From: Paludibacteraceae bacterium | GTDB lineage: Bacteria > Bacteroidota > Bacteroidia > Bacteroidales > Paludibacteraceae | Direction: 5' to 3' | DNA length: 64,000 nt | NCBI GenBank assembly: GCA_017479885.1 | Contig: JAFVBR010000039.1 | Span: 62,001-126,000, forward strand | Shown: in pieces, positions 16,959-26,504 of the stretch | Position numbering within the stretch: position 1 is the stretch's first letter | How the letters are laid out: the number at the start of each line of letters is the position of its first letter | The notes under the pieces: model-generated | The model's input: only the letters and a program-made list of their open reading frames with translations | What the model was told of the DNA's origin: nothing | Databases searched by the model: none | Translations under genes and position numbers: made by a program

Positions 16959-18758
16959 ATGCAGAAAATTAGAAATATAGCAATTATTGCTCACGTTGAC
17001 CACGGCAAAACTACCTTGGTTGACAAAATGCTTTATACCGCCCACCTGTTTCGTGACAACGAGACTAAGGGCGAGTTGATACTCGATAACAATGAGTTGG
17101 AGCGTGAGCGTGGTATTACTATCCTCGCCAAAAACGTCTCTATCGAGTATAAAGGTTATAAAATCAATATCATTGATACTCCGGGGCACGCCGACTTTGG
17201 CGGTGAGGTAGAGCGTGTGCTCAACATGGCAGACGGTGTCCTCCTGCTTGTCGATGCTTTCGAGGGACCTATGCCGCAGACACGCTTCGTTCTTCAAAAG
17301 GCTCTGCAGATGAATCTTAAACCCATTGTGGTCATCAATAAGGTGGATAAACTCAACTGCCGGCCCGATGAAGTCCAGGAGGCTGTTTTCGACCTTATGG
17401 TCAACCTCGATGCTACTGACGACCAACTCGATTTCGAAACTATCTACGGCAGTGCGAAGAACGGATGGATGAGCCGTGACTGGAAGAAACCTACCACCGA
17501 TATTACAGCCCTTCTTGATGCCATCATCGAGCATATTCCTGCTCCCGAAGTACTCGAAGGTACCCCCCAGATGCTTATCACTTCGCTCGATTATAACCCT
17601 TATGTAGGACGAATAGCTATCGGGCGCGTGCATCGCGGTACTCTTCGTGAAGGAATGGCAGTCACCTTGGCAAAGCGTGACGGCACCATGCAGAAGACAA
17701 AGATTAAGGAGTTGCATACCTTTACTGGTCTTGGACGGCAGAAAACCGATGCCGTAAGTAGCGGTGACATCTGTGCGCTTGTAGGTATAGAGGGTTTCGA
17801 GATAGGCGACACTATCTGCGATATCAATGTCCCGGAACCACTCAAACCTATTGCTATTGACGAACCTACCATGTCAATGGTGTTCACCATCAACGACTCG
17901 CCTTTCTTCGGGCAGGAGGGTAAGTTTGTCACCTCCCGCCATATTCACGAGCGGCTCATGCGTGAACTCGACAAGAATCTCGCTCTCCGCGTGGAGAAGA
18001 ACCCGAACGAGGATATATGGCATGTCTATGGTCGCGGTGTTCTTCATCTCTCCGTACTTATAGAGACAATGCGTCGTGAAGGCTACGAACTGCAAGTAGG
18101 TCAGCCGCAGGTTATCATCAAAGAGATTGACGGAGTCAAATGCGAACCAGTTGAGCAACTCACAGTTAATACACCCGAAGACTGCTCCGGCAAGATTATC
18201 GAGTACGTTTCAACTCATAAGGGTGAGATGACCAAGATGGAGATGGTCAACGACCGGGTGCAACTCGAGTTCCAGATACCGTCTCGCGGTATTATAGGTA
18301 TGCGCACCTACGTGATGAACGTCTCTGCAGGAGAAGCCATAATGGCTCACCGCTTCCTTGAGTTCCAGCCATACAAAGGTGAGATAGAAAAGCGAAACAA
18401 CGGCTCGCTCATCGCCATGGAGACTGGTACTGCCTATGCTTATGCTCTCGACAAACTCCAAGACCGCGGGCGATTCTTCATCTATCCGCAGGAAGAAGTC
18501 TATGCCGGTCAGGTGGTCGGAGAAAATGCCAAGGAAGGTGACATTGTGATTAATGTTACAAAGTCGAAGAAACTCACCAATATGCGCTCCAAGTCGGCTG
18601 ACGACAAAGTGTCGCTGCCACCGCCCGTTATATTCTCTCTTGAAGAAGCACTCGAATACATCAAGGAGGACGAGTACGTGGAGGTTACACCTACACACAT
18701 GCGCATACGCAAAATTATTCTCGATGAACTTGAACGCAAGCGCCAGAACAGAGTATAA
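16959..18758 (+). CDS. typA: Ribosome-associated GTPase TypA/BipA
   Basis: TypA is a translational GTPase of the EF-G group that binds the ribosome and helps 50S assembly and stress or cold adaptation. The 599-aa protein has the G1 motif AHVDHGKTT near residue 14, the switch-[16 protein letters not shown] (G3), NKVD (G4), an EF-Tu domain II-like part and C-terminal domains ending in a KR-rich tail ([11 protein letters not shown]). The length fits the family. It has its own promoter and is followed by tig after a 70-bp gap. Confidence 0.96.
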   Translation: MQKIRNIAIIAHVDHGKTTLVDKMLYTAHLFRDNETKGELILDNNELERERGITILAKNVSIEYKGYKINIIDTPGHADFGGEVERVLNMADGVLLLVDAFEGPMPQTRFVLQKALQMNLKPIVVINKVDKLNCRPDEVQEAVFDLMVNLDATDDQLDFETIYGSAKNGWMSRDWKKPTTDITALLDAIIEHIPAPEVLEGTPQMLITSLDYNPYVGRIAIGRVHRGTLREGMAVTLAKRDGTMQKTKIKELHTFTGLGRQKTDAVSSGDICALVGIEGFEIGDTICDINVPEPLKPIAIDEPTMSMVFTINDSPFFGQEGKFVTSRHIHERLMRELDKNLALRVEKNPNEDIWHVYGRGVLHLSVLIETMRREGYELQVGQPQVIIKEIDGVKCEPVEQLTVNTPEDCSGKIIEYVSTHKGEMTKMEMVNDRVQLEFQIPSRGIIGMRTYVMNVSAGEAIMAHRFLEFQPYKGEIEKRNNGSLIAMETGTAYAYALDKLQDRGRFFIYPQEEVYAGQVVGENAKEGDIVINVTKSKKLTNMRSKSADDKVSLPPPVIFSLEEALEYIKEDEYVEVTPTHMRIRKIILDELERKRQNRV

Positions 18759-18828
18759 ACCAATTACCCATGCATCGCGCATTCATGCACGATTTAACAA
18801 CCCACAAATATTCTAACATTATTATATT

Positions 18829-20169
18829 ATGCAAGTAAACAGAACAGACATTGATGCACTCAACGCCAGACTTACAGTGGTGGTTGAGCCTCAGGACTAC
18901 GAAGAGAAAGTCCAAAAACAACTCAAAGACATTCGCCGCCGTGCCAATATTCCCGGATTCCGTCCGGGTATGGTGCCTGCCGGCTTGGTTAAGAAAATGT
19001 ATGGCAAAGCCGTACTCGGAGAAGAAGTGAACAAAGCTATCAACGATGGTATCTTCAACTACATCAAAGAGCAGAACCTCAATATTCTCGCCGAACCACT
19101 GCCCAATGACGAAGAGACACCCGCTATCGACTGGGATGTGGACACTACTTTCACTTTCGCTTTCGATATCGCTCTCGCTCCTGAGTTCGATGCCAAACTC
19201 AACGGCAAGAACAAACTGACATACTATGACATCCAAGTAACCGACACAGAGGTGCAGAACCAGGTAGACGCCTATGCACAGCGCTTTGGCGACTATGTGC
19301 AGGTGGACGAATATCAGGCAGGCGACATGCTCAAAGGCAAGATGACCGAACTCAAAGAAGGCGGCAAGGTGAAAGACAATGCCGTTCTCTCACCTGATTA
19401 TATGCAGAATGACGACCAGAAGCATCTCTTTGAAGGAGCAAAGAAAGGCGATGTCATCACTTTCAACCCAAAGCAAGCCTACAACAACGAGGTGGAGATT
19501 AGTTCTATGCTTGACATCAAGAAAGAAGAAGTGGCTGACCTTGCCGACCAGTTCACCTTCGAGATTGAGAGTATCACCCGCCATCAGAAGGCTGAGGTCA
19601 ACGAGGCACTCTTCGCCAAAGTGTTCGGCGAAGGCAATATAGCCGATGAGGCTGCCTTCCGTGAGCATATAAGCAACGACATCAAGCGCAACTTCACTCA
19701 GGATGCAGACTACAAGTTCGGTCTCGATGCCAAGGCTGCCATTCTCAAGAAGATGGACAAACTGCAGTTCCCCGAGGACTTCCTCAAACGATGGCTACTG
19801 CAGACCAACGAGCAGAAGATGACTGCTGAGGAGATTGACAAGCAGTTCCCGCAGATGATTGAGGAACTCAAGTGGCATCTTGCCAAAGACCAACTCGCCA
19901 AGGCATTCGACATCAAGGTGGAAACCGAAGAGGTGCAGGCTTATGCCAAAGAGATGACCCGGATGCAGTTCCTGCAATATGGTCTTGCAAATGTTGATGA
20001 TGCAATGCTTACGCAATATGCACAAGAAACCCTCAAGAACGAAGACCAAGTGCGCGGAATTGTTGACAGGGTGCAGGAGAACAAAATATACGAGGCCCTG
20101 AAGGGTGTCGTAAAGCTCGAAACAAAAGAAATCACTTACGACGATTTCGGCAAGTTGTTCGAGAAATAA
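18829..20169 (+). CDS. tig: Trigger factor
   Basis: Trigger factor is the ribosome-docked chaperone that meets nascent chains at the exit tunnel through protein L23. The signature GFRPGMVP (residues 43-50) forms the ribosome-binding loop. The middle region (residues ~150-250) corresponds to the PPIase-like domain, and the last ~200 residues are the helical chaperone arms. The 446-aa length is usual for Bacteroidetes. A strong terminator follows. In many bacteria tig precedes clpP and clpX; here clpPX lie elsewhere, at 47499-49423. Confidence 0.95.
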   Translation: MQVNRTDIDALNARLTVVVEPQDYEEKVQKQLKDIRRRANIPGFRPGMVPAGLVKKMYGKAVLGEEVNKAINDGIFNYIKEQNLNILAEPLPNDEETPAIDWDVDTTFTFAFDIALAPEFDAKLNGKNKLTYYDIQVTDTEVQNQVDAYAQRFGDYVQVDEYQAGDMLKGKMTELKEGGKVKDNAVLSPDYMQNDDQKHLFEGAKKGDVITFNPKQAYNNEVEISSMLDIKKEEVADLADQFTFEIESITRHQKAEVNEALFAKVFGEGNIADEAAFREHISNDIKRNFTQDADYKFGLDAKAAILKKMDKLQFPEDFLKRWLLQTNEQKMTAEEIDKQFPQMIEELKWHLAKDQLAKAFDIKVETEEVQAYAKEMTRMQFLQYGLANVDDAMLTQYAQETLKNEDQVRGIVDRVQENKIYEALKGVVKLETKEITYDDFGKLFEK

Positions 20170-20179
20170 GAGATGAGTG

Positions 20180-20223
20180 TTGCGGGGCTTGGAGTTGTAC
20201 TCTGAACCCCGCAAACTTTTTTG
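20180..20223 (+). terminator. Rho-independent terminator of tig
   Basis: The stem TTGCGGGG (20180-20187) pairs with CCCCGCAA (20207-20214), with a smaller GAG/CTC pairing in the loop, and is followed by a T-run (20217-20222). Confidence 0.8.
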
Positions 20224-20299
20224 TCAGTAACAGAACCTAACTTTAATCACTTAAGAATCTTCAGAAACTTAAGCAACTTTTATTCCCCCAGATAATATT

Positions 20300-22447
20300 A
20301 TGAAGCGACTTTCTTTCTTTTCCATGATGGCAGCACTGCTCTTTCTGGCAGGCTGTAACTCCGAGGAGCCGCAAGCTTCGCTCCAAAGTATTTCGCTCAG
20401 CAAGAGCAACCTGGAAATAGAGACCGGTAGTACTGTCCGTCTCTCAGTTATCTATTCGCCGGAGGAGGCTGAGGATAATGCTCCTGAAATATTATGGGAA
20501 TCAAGCCGGAGTAAGATTGCAAGAGTTGACGACAAAGGCAGAGTTACAGGTGTGGCAACAGGTACAGCCACCATTACTGCCTACTGCGGCAAACTCTCAG
20601 CCTCGTGTGAAGTGACGGTGGTCAAACCCGCTCCTGTAACCGTCAAAGTCACACCTGCTTCAATAACCGTTCCTCAGAAGGGCGGAGAATACACTGTCCA
20701 GATTACAACCAACCATGAGTGGACTGCAGCTGTATCTGAGTCGTGGGTTACGCTTGATGCAGACAAAGGCATCGGCAACAGTTCTCTGAAACTGAATGTC
20801 GCTCCGAACGAGACCTTTGAAACCACAACCGCGCAAGTGGAAGTGAAGGCAGGTACCGAAAAAGCAATAGTAAGCATAAGCAGAGAAGGCAGAACGCCCG
20901 AGTCTATATCTCTCAGTCCGGCAACAATCGAATTTCCGGCAGAAGGCGGCACCCAGACAGTAAAGGTGCTTACCTCGATTGCATGGACGGCTACGGTTCA
21001 GGACTCGTGGATTACCGTAAGTCCTGCATCGGGAGAGGGAGACGGCACCATTACCATTATCTGCGATGCCGCATCTGCCATGTCCCAGATCAAGCAGCAA
21101 GTGACATTCAGCAACGGTCAGACAAAGGAAACGCTTTCCGTCACCCGTGCCGGCAGAGCACCTAAACCCATAACCCTCAATTACGAGACTCTCAACTTCA
21201 ACGTCAACGGCGGCTCATACATTGTAACTGTGAAGAGTGACATTGAGTGGAATGTTGAGAGCAGTGCATCGTGGGTACAAATAAAAGACAAGACGGCAGG
21301 TTCCGTAAAGTTGGAGGTGGGTAAATGGGAAAACAGCCATAGCGGGGCTGTTGTCACATTCAGCAACGGAGAGTCAACAGCCGCCATTACAGTGACACAG
21401 GCTGTACCCGAACTGACGCTGTCTTATTCTAACGTCTATGCCCCTGCCGAGGGGGGTAGTTATGAAATAACTCTCACCTGCAACTTCGACTGGTATATAA
21501 GCAATAATACCGCTTCATGGGTAGATGTCTCACCCGGTTATGGAAACGGGTTCTCCAAGATAACAGTGAAAGTGAAAGAGGCGGAGACAAGTGTTACTTC
21601 GCAGGCGACATTCTCTGTGGTTTGCGGCAATATAACGAGGGTGGTAACCGTTTATCGTGCGGGCTATGACCCGAAGAGCTTTACCATCAACAATTCCGGT
21701 ACTGAGGTATATTTCTCTCCTTCCAATCTGTATTATACGGCATCCGCTGGCAAATGGTCATTCGCTCAATACCAATACAACTATCAGGGTTCGCTGAATA
21801 CTCATATCTCCTCTACCAACTCAAGTGCCATTGACCTGTTCGGTCGTGGTACAAGCGGATATAATAACAAATACCCATATAATTATAGTAACAATTCTTC
21901 ACTGTATTGTTTGGCTGCTACTGAGAAGTACATGATTAATACCAATTACGATTGGGGGCACTATAACAATATCTACTATTACAGCAGTTCCAACTACGAT
22001 CCTGCCGGCACATGGCGGATAATGACTGACTATGAATGGGAGTATCTGCTCAATACCAGAAAAGTCAGCGGACTGAGTTACGCTTTGTGTACTGTGAGAG
22101 GCACAAAGGGACTGATTCTCTTCCCTGACCATTTCGAAAATCCAGGAGTCACGGTAAAATCCTCATCTTCTAATTTCTCAACCAATACTTTCAGTGAGGC
22201 GGATTGGAACAAACTCGAAAATGCCGGAGCTGTATTCCTCCCCGCTGCAGGTCAGAGAGAGGAAAAGACCATGAATGGTGCCGGGAATGCCGGCTATTAT
22301 TGGATGGGCGGAGGAGTGAATGAGAGCAGTTATTACTACGGATATATCCTGATGTTCTCTGAGAGCGGCGTGCAGAACAGAGTCAAGTGCGAGGCTTATA
22401 AAGGCTGCGCGGTACGTCTTGTGAAAGTAAAAACGGGACAAGGATAA
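20300..22447 (+). CDS. Big_2/BACON-domain lipoprotein with C-terminal FISUMP-like domain
   Basis: The 715-aa product is a lipoprotein (Cys19 in FLAGCNSE). A bacterial Ig-like (Big_2) domain spans residues ~28-112. Four repeats of ~85-90 residues of BACON type follow (~115-455), each with the pattern EGG..., W(T/N) and SWV or SWI. The C-terminal ~250 residues (GTWRIMTDYEWEYLL, YWMGGG, AVRLVKV) resemble the FISUMP/C-type-lectin-like fold. BACON domains often bind carbohydrate or mucin, so a surface glycan-binding role is plausible. It lies next to, but is not clearly co-regulated with, the PUL to the right. Confidence 0.8.
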   Translation: MKRLSFFSMMAALLFLAGCNSEEPQASLQSISLSKSNLEIETGSTVRLSVIYSPEEAEDNAPEILWESSRSKIARVDDKGRVTGVATGTATITAYCGKLSASCEVTVVKPAPVTVKVTPASITVPQKGGEYTVQITTNHEWTAAVSESWVTLDADKGIGNSSLKLNVAPNETFETTTAQVEVKAGTEKAIVSISREGRTPESISLSPATIEFPAEGGTQTVKVLTSIAWTATVQDSWITVSPASGEGDGTITIICDAASAMSQIKQQVTFSNGQTKETLSVTRAGRAPKPITLNYETLNFNVNGGSYIVTVKSDIEWNVESSASWVQIKDKTAGSVKLEVGKWENSHSGAVVTFSNGESTAAITVTQAVPELTLSYSNVYAPAEGGSYEITLTCNFDWYISNNTASWVDVSPGYGNGFSKITVKVKEAETSVTSQATFSVVCGNITRVVTVYRAGYDPKSFTINNSGTEVYFSPSNLYYTASAGKWSFAQYQYNYQGSLNTHISSTNSSAIDLFGRGTSGYNNKYPYNYSNNSSLYCLAATEKYMINTNYDWGHYNNIYYYSSSNYDPAGTWRIMTDYEWEYLLNTRKVSGLSYALCTVRGTKGLILFPDHFENPGVTVKSSSSNFSTNTFSEADWNKLENAGAVFLPAAGQREEKTMNGAGNAGYYWMGGGVNESSYYYGYILMFSESGVQNRVKCEAYKGCAVRLVKVKTGQG

Positions 22448-22513
22448 TACGAAGAATTTTCAGGAGTAATCTAATAGATAAACATAGTTTAATTCTGTAA
22501 GTTAGAAAAAAGA

Positions 22514-22536
22514 AAAGATGGTGAATCACCATCTTT
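22514..22536. terminator. Bidirectional terminator between convergent genes
   Basis: A 10-bp perfect stem AAAGATGGTG/CACCATCTTT with a 3-nt AAT loop lies between the BACON lipoprotein (plus) and the GH97 gene (minus), with A- and T-rich flanks on both sides. Confidence 0.75.
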
Positions 22537-22563
22537 CTTTATTAACACAACCTTTTCTTTACC

Positions 22564-24552
22564 TTACTCTGTTAGTCTTACTGCTGCACCTCCTGCGGCT
22601 TTGAGTGTGAGACGAAGCACGTCGCCAGCCCGCACCTGCTGTGTTTCTATCACTATCTCGTACGGGTTCTGTTTCCACTCTGTCTTATCTCCGTCACGGT
22701 AGATGGTGGCGGTGTAAGTCTTACCTTTTTCAAGGAAACTCAGGTCAACTGCTATCTCCCGCTCATCTTCATTCGTGATGGCACCCAAGTACCAATCTGC
22801 CGAATATCTGTCCTGACGGGCGGTAACAACATATTCGCCTATCTTTGCGTCCAGAACTTTTGATTGCTCCCAGTCGCACGGCACTTGCTCGATGAAGCGG
22901 AAGGCATCGGGGTGCTGCATATAGCTCTCCGGCATGTCAGATGCCATCTGCAACGGTGAATAAACAACTACGAACAATGCCAACTGCCGTGCAAGTGTCG
23001 AGTGCACTCGTGTCTCAGGGTGCACGGGATTGCTGAAATCAAACGTGCCGGGTGTGAAATCTACCGGTCCTGCCATGCAGCGGGTGAAAGGCAGTATGCA
23101 CAGGTGTGATGCAGGCGAGCCTCCGTCGGTTGACCATGCGTCCCACTCCTGCCCTCTAACTCCCTCACCTGTCATCAGGTTGGGATAAGTGCGGCAGAGT
23201 CCTGTCGGCATTACGCACTCGTGGTTGTCTATGCACACGTGGTTTGTGGCTGCGGTGCGTATAACATGGTTCATGTGACGAACTCCATATTGCGACTTAT
23301 GCCACTCTTTGCCTTCGAGTTTGGCATGCACGTAGCCGGTTTTCACGTTGTGTATGCCAAGATGGTCGTAGTAGCGGAGTGCAGTGTCAAGTTGCTGCTC
23401 ATAGTTGCTGATGTTGCCGCCTGTTTCGTGGTGCCCGATAATTTGTACACTTTTCTCTTGTGCATACTTGCTCAGGTACTCTATATCGAAGTCGGGTGTC
23501 GGTGTAGTGAACGAAGCCAGATTACTCGTCCAGTCGCCGTCCCAACCTTCATTCCAGCCTTCTGCCAACACTCCTCCGAAGCCGTGCTCGGCTGCAAAGT
23601 CGATGTAGCGGCGCATGTTCTCAGTGGTAGCTCCATGCTTGGGAGCAAGACCTACTACGCGTCCTTTGGAGTCAAGAATGCGGTATGCCCACGAGTAGTG
23701 GTCAAGGTGTATTGCCCACCAGATGCCGATGAACTTCATCGGCTGTATCCAACTTGTGTCCTCTATCTTGCAAGGCTCGTTCAGGTTGAGCATTATCCTG
23801 CTTGCTGCCAGTTCTGTGATGTTATCAGCGAGTATCAGCATACGCCAGGGCGACTTAGCCTCGCCTCGGGTCACATATACTGAAGTTCCGTTAGCCCAGG
23901 GGGTGAGATAGGTCTTCAACGCAGCAGAATCATCTACATAGAAGTTCTGCGCAGCCCAATCGTCGAGTGCTGCCTCATGGAGGTATCCGTAAGTGCCGTC
24001 CGGAAATTCGAGTGCCAATGGTGAGCATAGAGTGTCCGTTTTCTCCCACAGCGGCGCTGCAGTCCACAACCCTTCGTAGTATGGAGTATTCCAGGGAATA
24101 GACCATGCTACAGGCTCGCTCTCGAAGCGGTACTCGGTCTGTTCCTTGTATATCTTCCCCTCTCCTTCGCCTGGCAGCACATAGCGGAAACCGAAGCCGT
24201 CATCAAACGCACGGAACACTATTTGGAGTGGTAATTTCTCCTCGTCTTCAAGGTTGATTATCAACTCACGGTAGTTGTTTCGTATCTTTCTTTCCTCGCC
24301 CCATGTTGTCTCCCATGTTTCGTCAAACTGCGTGGTTTCGCTGCCAACAAAGGTATATTTGTGCTCATCTAAGCCGAGGCGGGACATTCCTATTACCGAC
24401 TTGCCGTCTTTCTCCACGCAATAACAGGGCACACCCTCCTCTATGGAGAAACCCACCTTTATCTGTTTGTCAGGCGAACTGACACTTGTCTTATTTTGGC
24501 AACCGGTCAGCGCTGCTGCTGCCGCCAATAATGATAATAATGCTTTTTTCAT
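22564..24552 (-). CDS. GH97 glycoside hydrolase, inverting alpha-glucosidase type
   Basis: The 662-aa lipoprotein (Cys18 in LTGCQN) has the GH97 layout: N-terminal beta-sandwich (~25-270), (beta/alpha)8 barrel (~270-560) and C-terminal beta domain. The residues Glu376, Glu445 and Glu469 have spacing 69 and 24, exactly that of the catalytic Glu439/508/532 of SusB, from memory of the literature. The retaining enzymes' nucleophile Asp is replaced in NVKTGY (402-407). This indicates the inverting, alpha-glucosidase-like subtype. It cleaves oligosaccharides in the periplasm, downstream of the SusC/SusD pair. Confidence 0.93.
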   Translation of the reverse strand: MKKALLSLLAAAAALTGCQNKTSVSSPDKQIKVGFSIEEGVPCYCVEKDGKSVIGMSRLGLDEHKYTFVGSETTQFDETWETTWGEERKIRNNYRELIINLEDEEKLPLQIVFRAFDDGFGFRYVLPGEGEGKIYKEQTEYRFESEPVAWSIPWNTPYYEGLWTAAPLWEKTDTLCSPLALEFPDGTYGYLHEAALDDWAAQNFYVDDSAALKTYLTPWANGTSVYVTRGEAKSPWRMLILADNITELAASRIMLNLNEPCKIEDTSWIQPMKFIGIWWAIHLDHYSWAYRILDSKGRVVGLAPKHGATTENMRRYIDFAAEHGFGGVLAEGWNEGWDGDWTSNLASFTTPTPDFDIEYLSKYAQEKSVQIIGHHETGGNISNYEQQLDTALRYYDHLGIHNVKTGYVHAKLEGKEWHKSQYGVRHMNHVIRTAATNHVCIDNHECVMPTGLCRTYPNLMTGEGVRGQEWDAWSTDGGSPASHLCILPFTRCMAGPVDFTPGTFDFSNPVHPETRVHSTLARQLALFVVVYSPLQMASDMPESYMQHPDAFRFIEQVPCDWEQSKVLDAKIGEYVVTARQDRYSADWYLGAITNEDEREIAVDLSFLEKGKTYTATIYRDGDKTEWKQNPYEIVIETQQVRAGDVLRLTLKAAGGAAVRLTE

Positions 24553-24618
24553 CAGAGTAATTAGTAATGATTTACGATACTTAGGACTCGCAGTTACTTA
24601 AGATACTTTTTCAAACTG

Positions 24619-26481
24619 TTATATCTTCGGATAACCCTCACTTTGCTGTATGTTTTCGTTTCTTTCCAGTTCAAGCAGCGGGATGGGTTGTACATAACTT
24701 GCCGTACCTTTCCACGTGATGGGTCCGTGGTGTGTCTCGTTGTATAGTTCTGCCTCTTTGTCACCTATTTGGTAACGGCGTACATCAAACCACCACTGCC
24801 CTTCGGCAAACAGCTCTGCCCAACGCTCGTAGCGGATTACATCGTTGGCAAGCGGGTCGTTGTCGAAAGCCGTTTTTGTGCGATCGGTGAGCGAGGTGTA
24901 GTCGTAAGGTGAAGAGGCATCAGACGGATAACCGTAGGCACGGCGGTGTACTTTGTTTACGTATTCCAGTGCTACGGCGGGATTGTCATCTGCAATGAGT
25001 TCTGCATAGAGCAGATAGATGTCGGCGAGCCGGATAATATAGAAGTTGCAGTCTGATGACTCGTTTTTGCCGTATGGAGCAGCTCCCATTTCCACACCTC
25101 TGATATTGGTATATTTCCTGTGCTGCCAGCCTATGATGTCGGGTCGGTTGTTCACTTCTGTAGAGCGGTCGTACCATGTCTCCCGTCCTCTGGCATCAAT
25201 GTAGGAGTCAACGTACGGTTGCCCTGCACAAAGTTTGAGTCGTGGGTCAACTCTTGTGGGATCATTCTTTAGCGCCAGTGCTTCTGCTCTGTAGTCAGGT
25301 TCTGCCAGTTTGTACGGGAAATTTTCTTTACTGCGTGTGCCGTTGAAGTCATAATCAGTGTTGAACGTCCAACGCGGCATGGTGTCCCCGTAGAAGTTGT
25401 GGAAGCCGAACCGTCCGATATTGCGGTCGTGAACGAAGTTGTTGCCCCACTGCGATGACTTCTTTGTAGTCATTATGTCATGCTCGAGAGTGGTGGGGTC
25501 GGTCTGGTCTTCTCTGCCTTTGCGGAAACGTATGTCAAGGTCAACATACCAGGGTGCATAGACAAGAGGCATGCCGGAGCCGGTGGTGTAGTTCTCCCAT
25601 GGTCCGTCTTGTGTGTAGTTGGTAGTCATGGTCAGTTCGTATATCGACTCCTGGTTGTGCTCGTTTTCCACATTCCCGAAGAACATGTCCTGATAAATCT
25701 CGGGGCTGACGAGTTGCTTGCCGCTGTTGTTGATTATGTCCTCCATCAGTGCCTTGGCAGCTGGCTTGTTCTCAGGAAAGATATACAGCGACTGCATATA
25801 GACTTTCGCAAGAAGTGCTTTTGCTGCCCATTCCGTGGCACGGAAAGTCTCGTTGTGTCCTGTGAGCAGTGTTGCCGCTTCGGTGAGGTCGTTAATGACA
25901 AACTGCCATGTTTCTTTCACGCTGGCTCGTGCAGGCTTTAGCATTTCCACATCACTATATACCTTGTCTATAATAGGAAATCCGAGGGCATTGGGGGCAA
26001 TCTCAAAAAATATCTGGGCGTGCCAATAGGCGAGAGCACGGTTGAAGAGTGCCTGTCCGCGCATATAGTCGAGTGTGGCTTTCTCTGTCTCAACAGAATA
26101 GTTCTCCCTGTAATTCTCTATGGACTCTATTGCTTGTGTCGAGAGTTTTATCCATTTGCACATGTCTGTGTACATCTGCGTGGTATAGCGCGAGTCCACA
26201 TCGGTGTAGTTGTCTTGCGATGAACCGCGTTCATCATAACTGCCGTAGGTGTCGGTGGTATGGTCGTAAAGCCATACACCCATCGGAAACCAGTAGAAGG
26301 CGTAAAGACCGTAGGCGTGACTCTGTGCATACGATGATGTGAGCACAAGGTCAACCTGCTCTATGGTAGCAGGAAAATTGTCAGGGTTGAGTGTCTGCGG
26401 ATTCTCAATATTGAAGAAATCCTTGCAAGAGGTGAGCAGCACCGCTGCGACCGTTAATATGGAGATGATACTTTTTTTCAT
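24619..26481 (-). CDS. SusD/RagB-family glycan-binding lipoprotein
   Basis: The 620-aa protein carries a lipoprotein signal (Cys19 in LLTSCKDFF) and the helical SusD fold with TPR-like repeats in the N-terminal half, for example RGQALFNRALAYWHA. The C-terminal part shows the usual WAELFAEGQWWFDVRRY segment and ends EGYPKI. In the outer membrane it would act as the lid of the SusC transporter and bind the target glycan. It is 23 bp downstream of SusC, consistent with tight co-expression. Confidence 0.94.
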   Translation of the reverse strand: MKKSIISILTVAAVLLTSCKDFFNIENPQTLNPDNFPATIEQVDLVLTSSYAQSHAYGLYAFYWFPMGVWLYDHTTDTYGSYDERGSSQDNYTDVDSRYTTQMYTDMCKWIKLSTQAIESIENYRENYSVETEKATLDYMRGQALFNRALAYWHAQIFFEIAPNALGFPIIDKVYSDVEMLKPARASVKETWQFVINDLTEAATLLTGHNETFRATEWAAKALLAKVYMQSLYIFPENKPAAKALMEDIINNSGKQLVSPEIYQDMFFGNVENEHNQESIYELTMTTNYTQDGPWENYTTGSGMPLVYAPWYVDLDIRFRKGREDQTDPTTLEHDIMTTKKSSQWGNNFVHDRNIGRFGFHNFYGDTMPRWTFNTDYDFNGTRSKENFPYKLAEPDYRAEALALKNDPTRVDPRLKLCAGQPYVDSYIDARGRETWYDRSTEVNNRPDIIGWQHRKYTNIRGVEMGAAPYGKNESSDCNFYIIRLADIYLLYAELIADDNPAVALEYVNKVHRRAYGYPSDASSPYDYTSLTDRTKTAFDNDPLANDVIRYERWAELFAEGQWWFDVRRYQIGDKEAELYNETHHGPITWKGTASYVQPIPLLELERNENIQQSEGYPKI

Positions 26482-26504
26482 GATTCTTGAATATTGAGTG
26501 GTTG

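Noticed and set aside
20300..22447. BACON lipoprotein as a second DGR target because of its C-type-lectin-like end
   Set aside because: The 3' end is not rich in NNC codons and contains many adenines, and there is no adenine-free end segment. It fits a fixed FISUMP-like domain.
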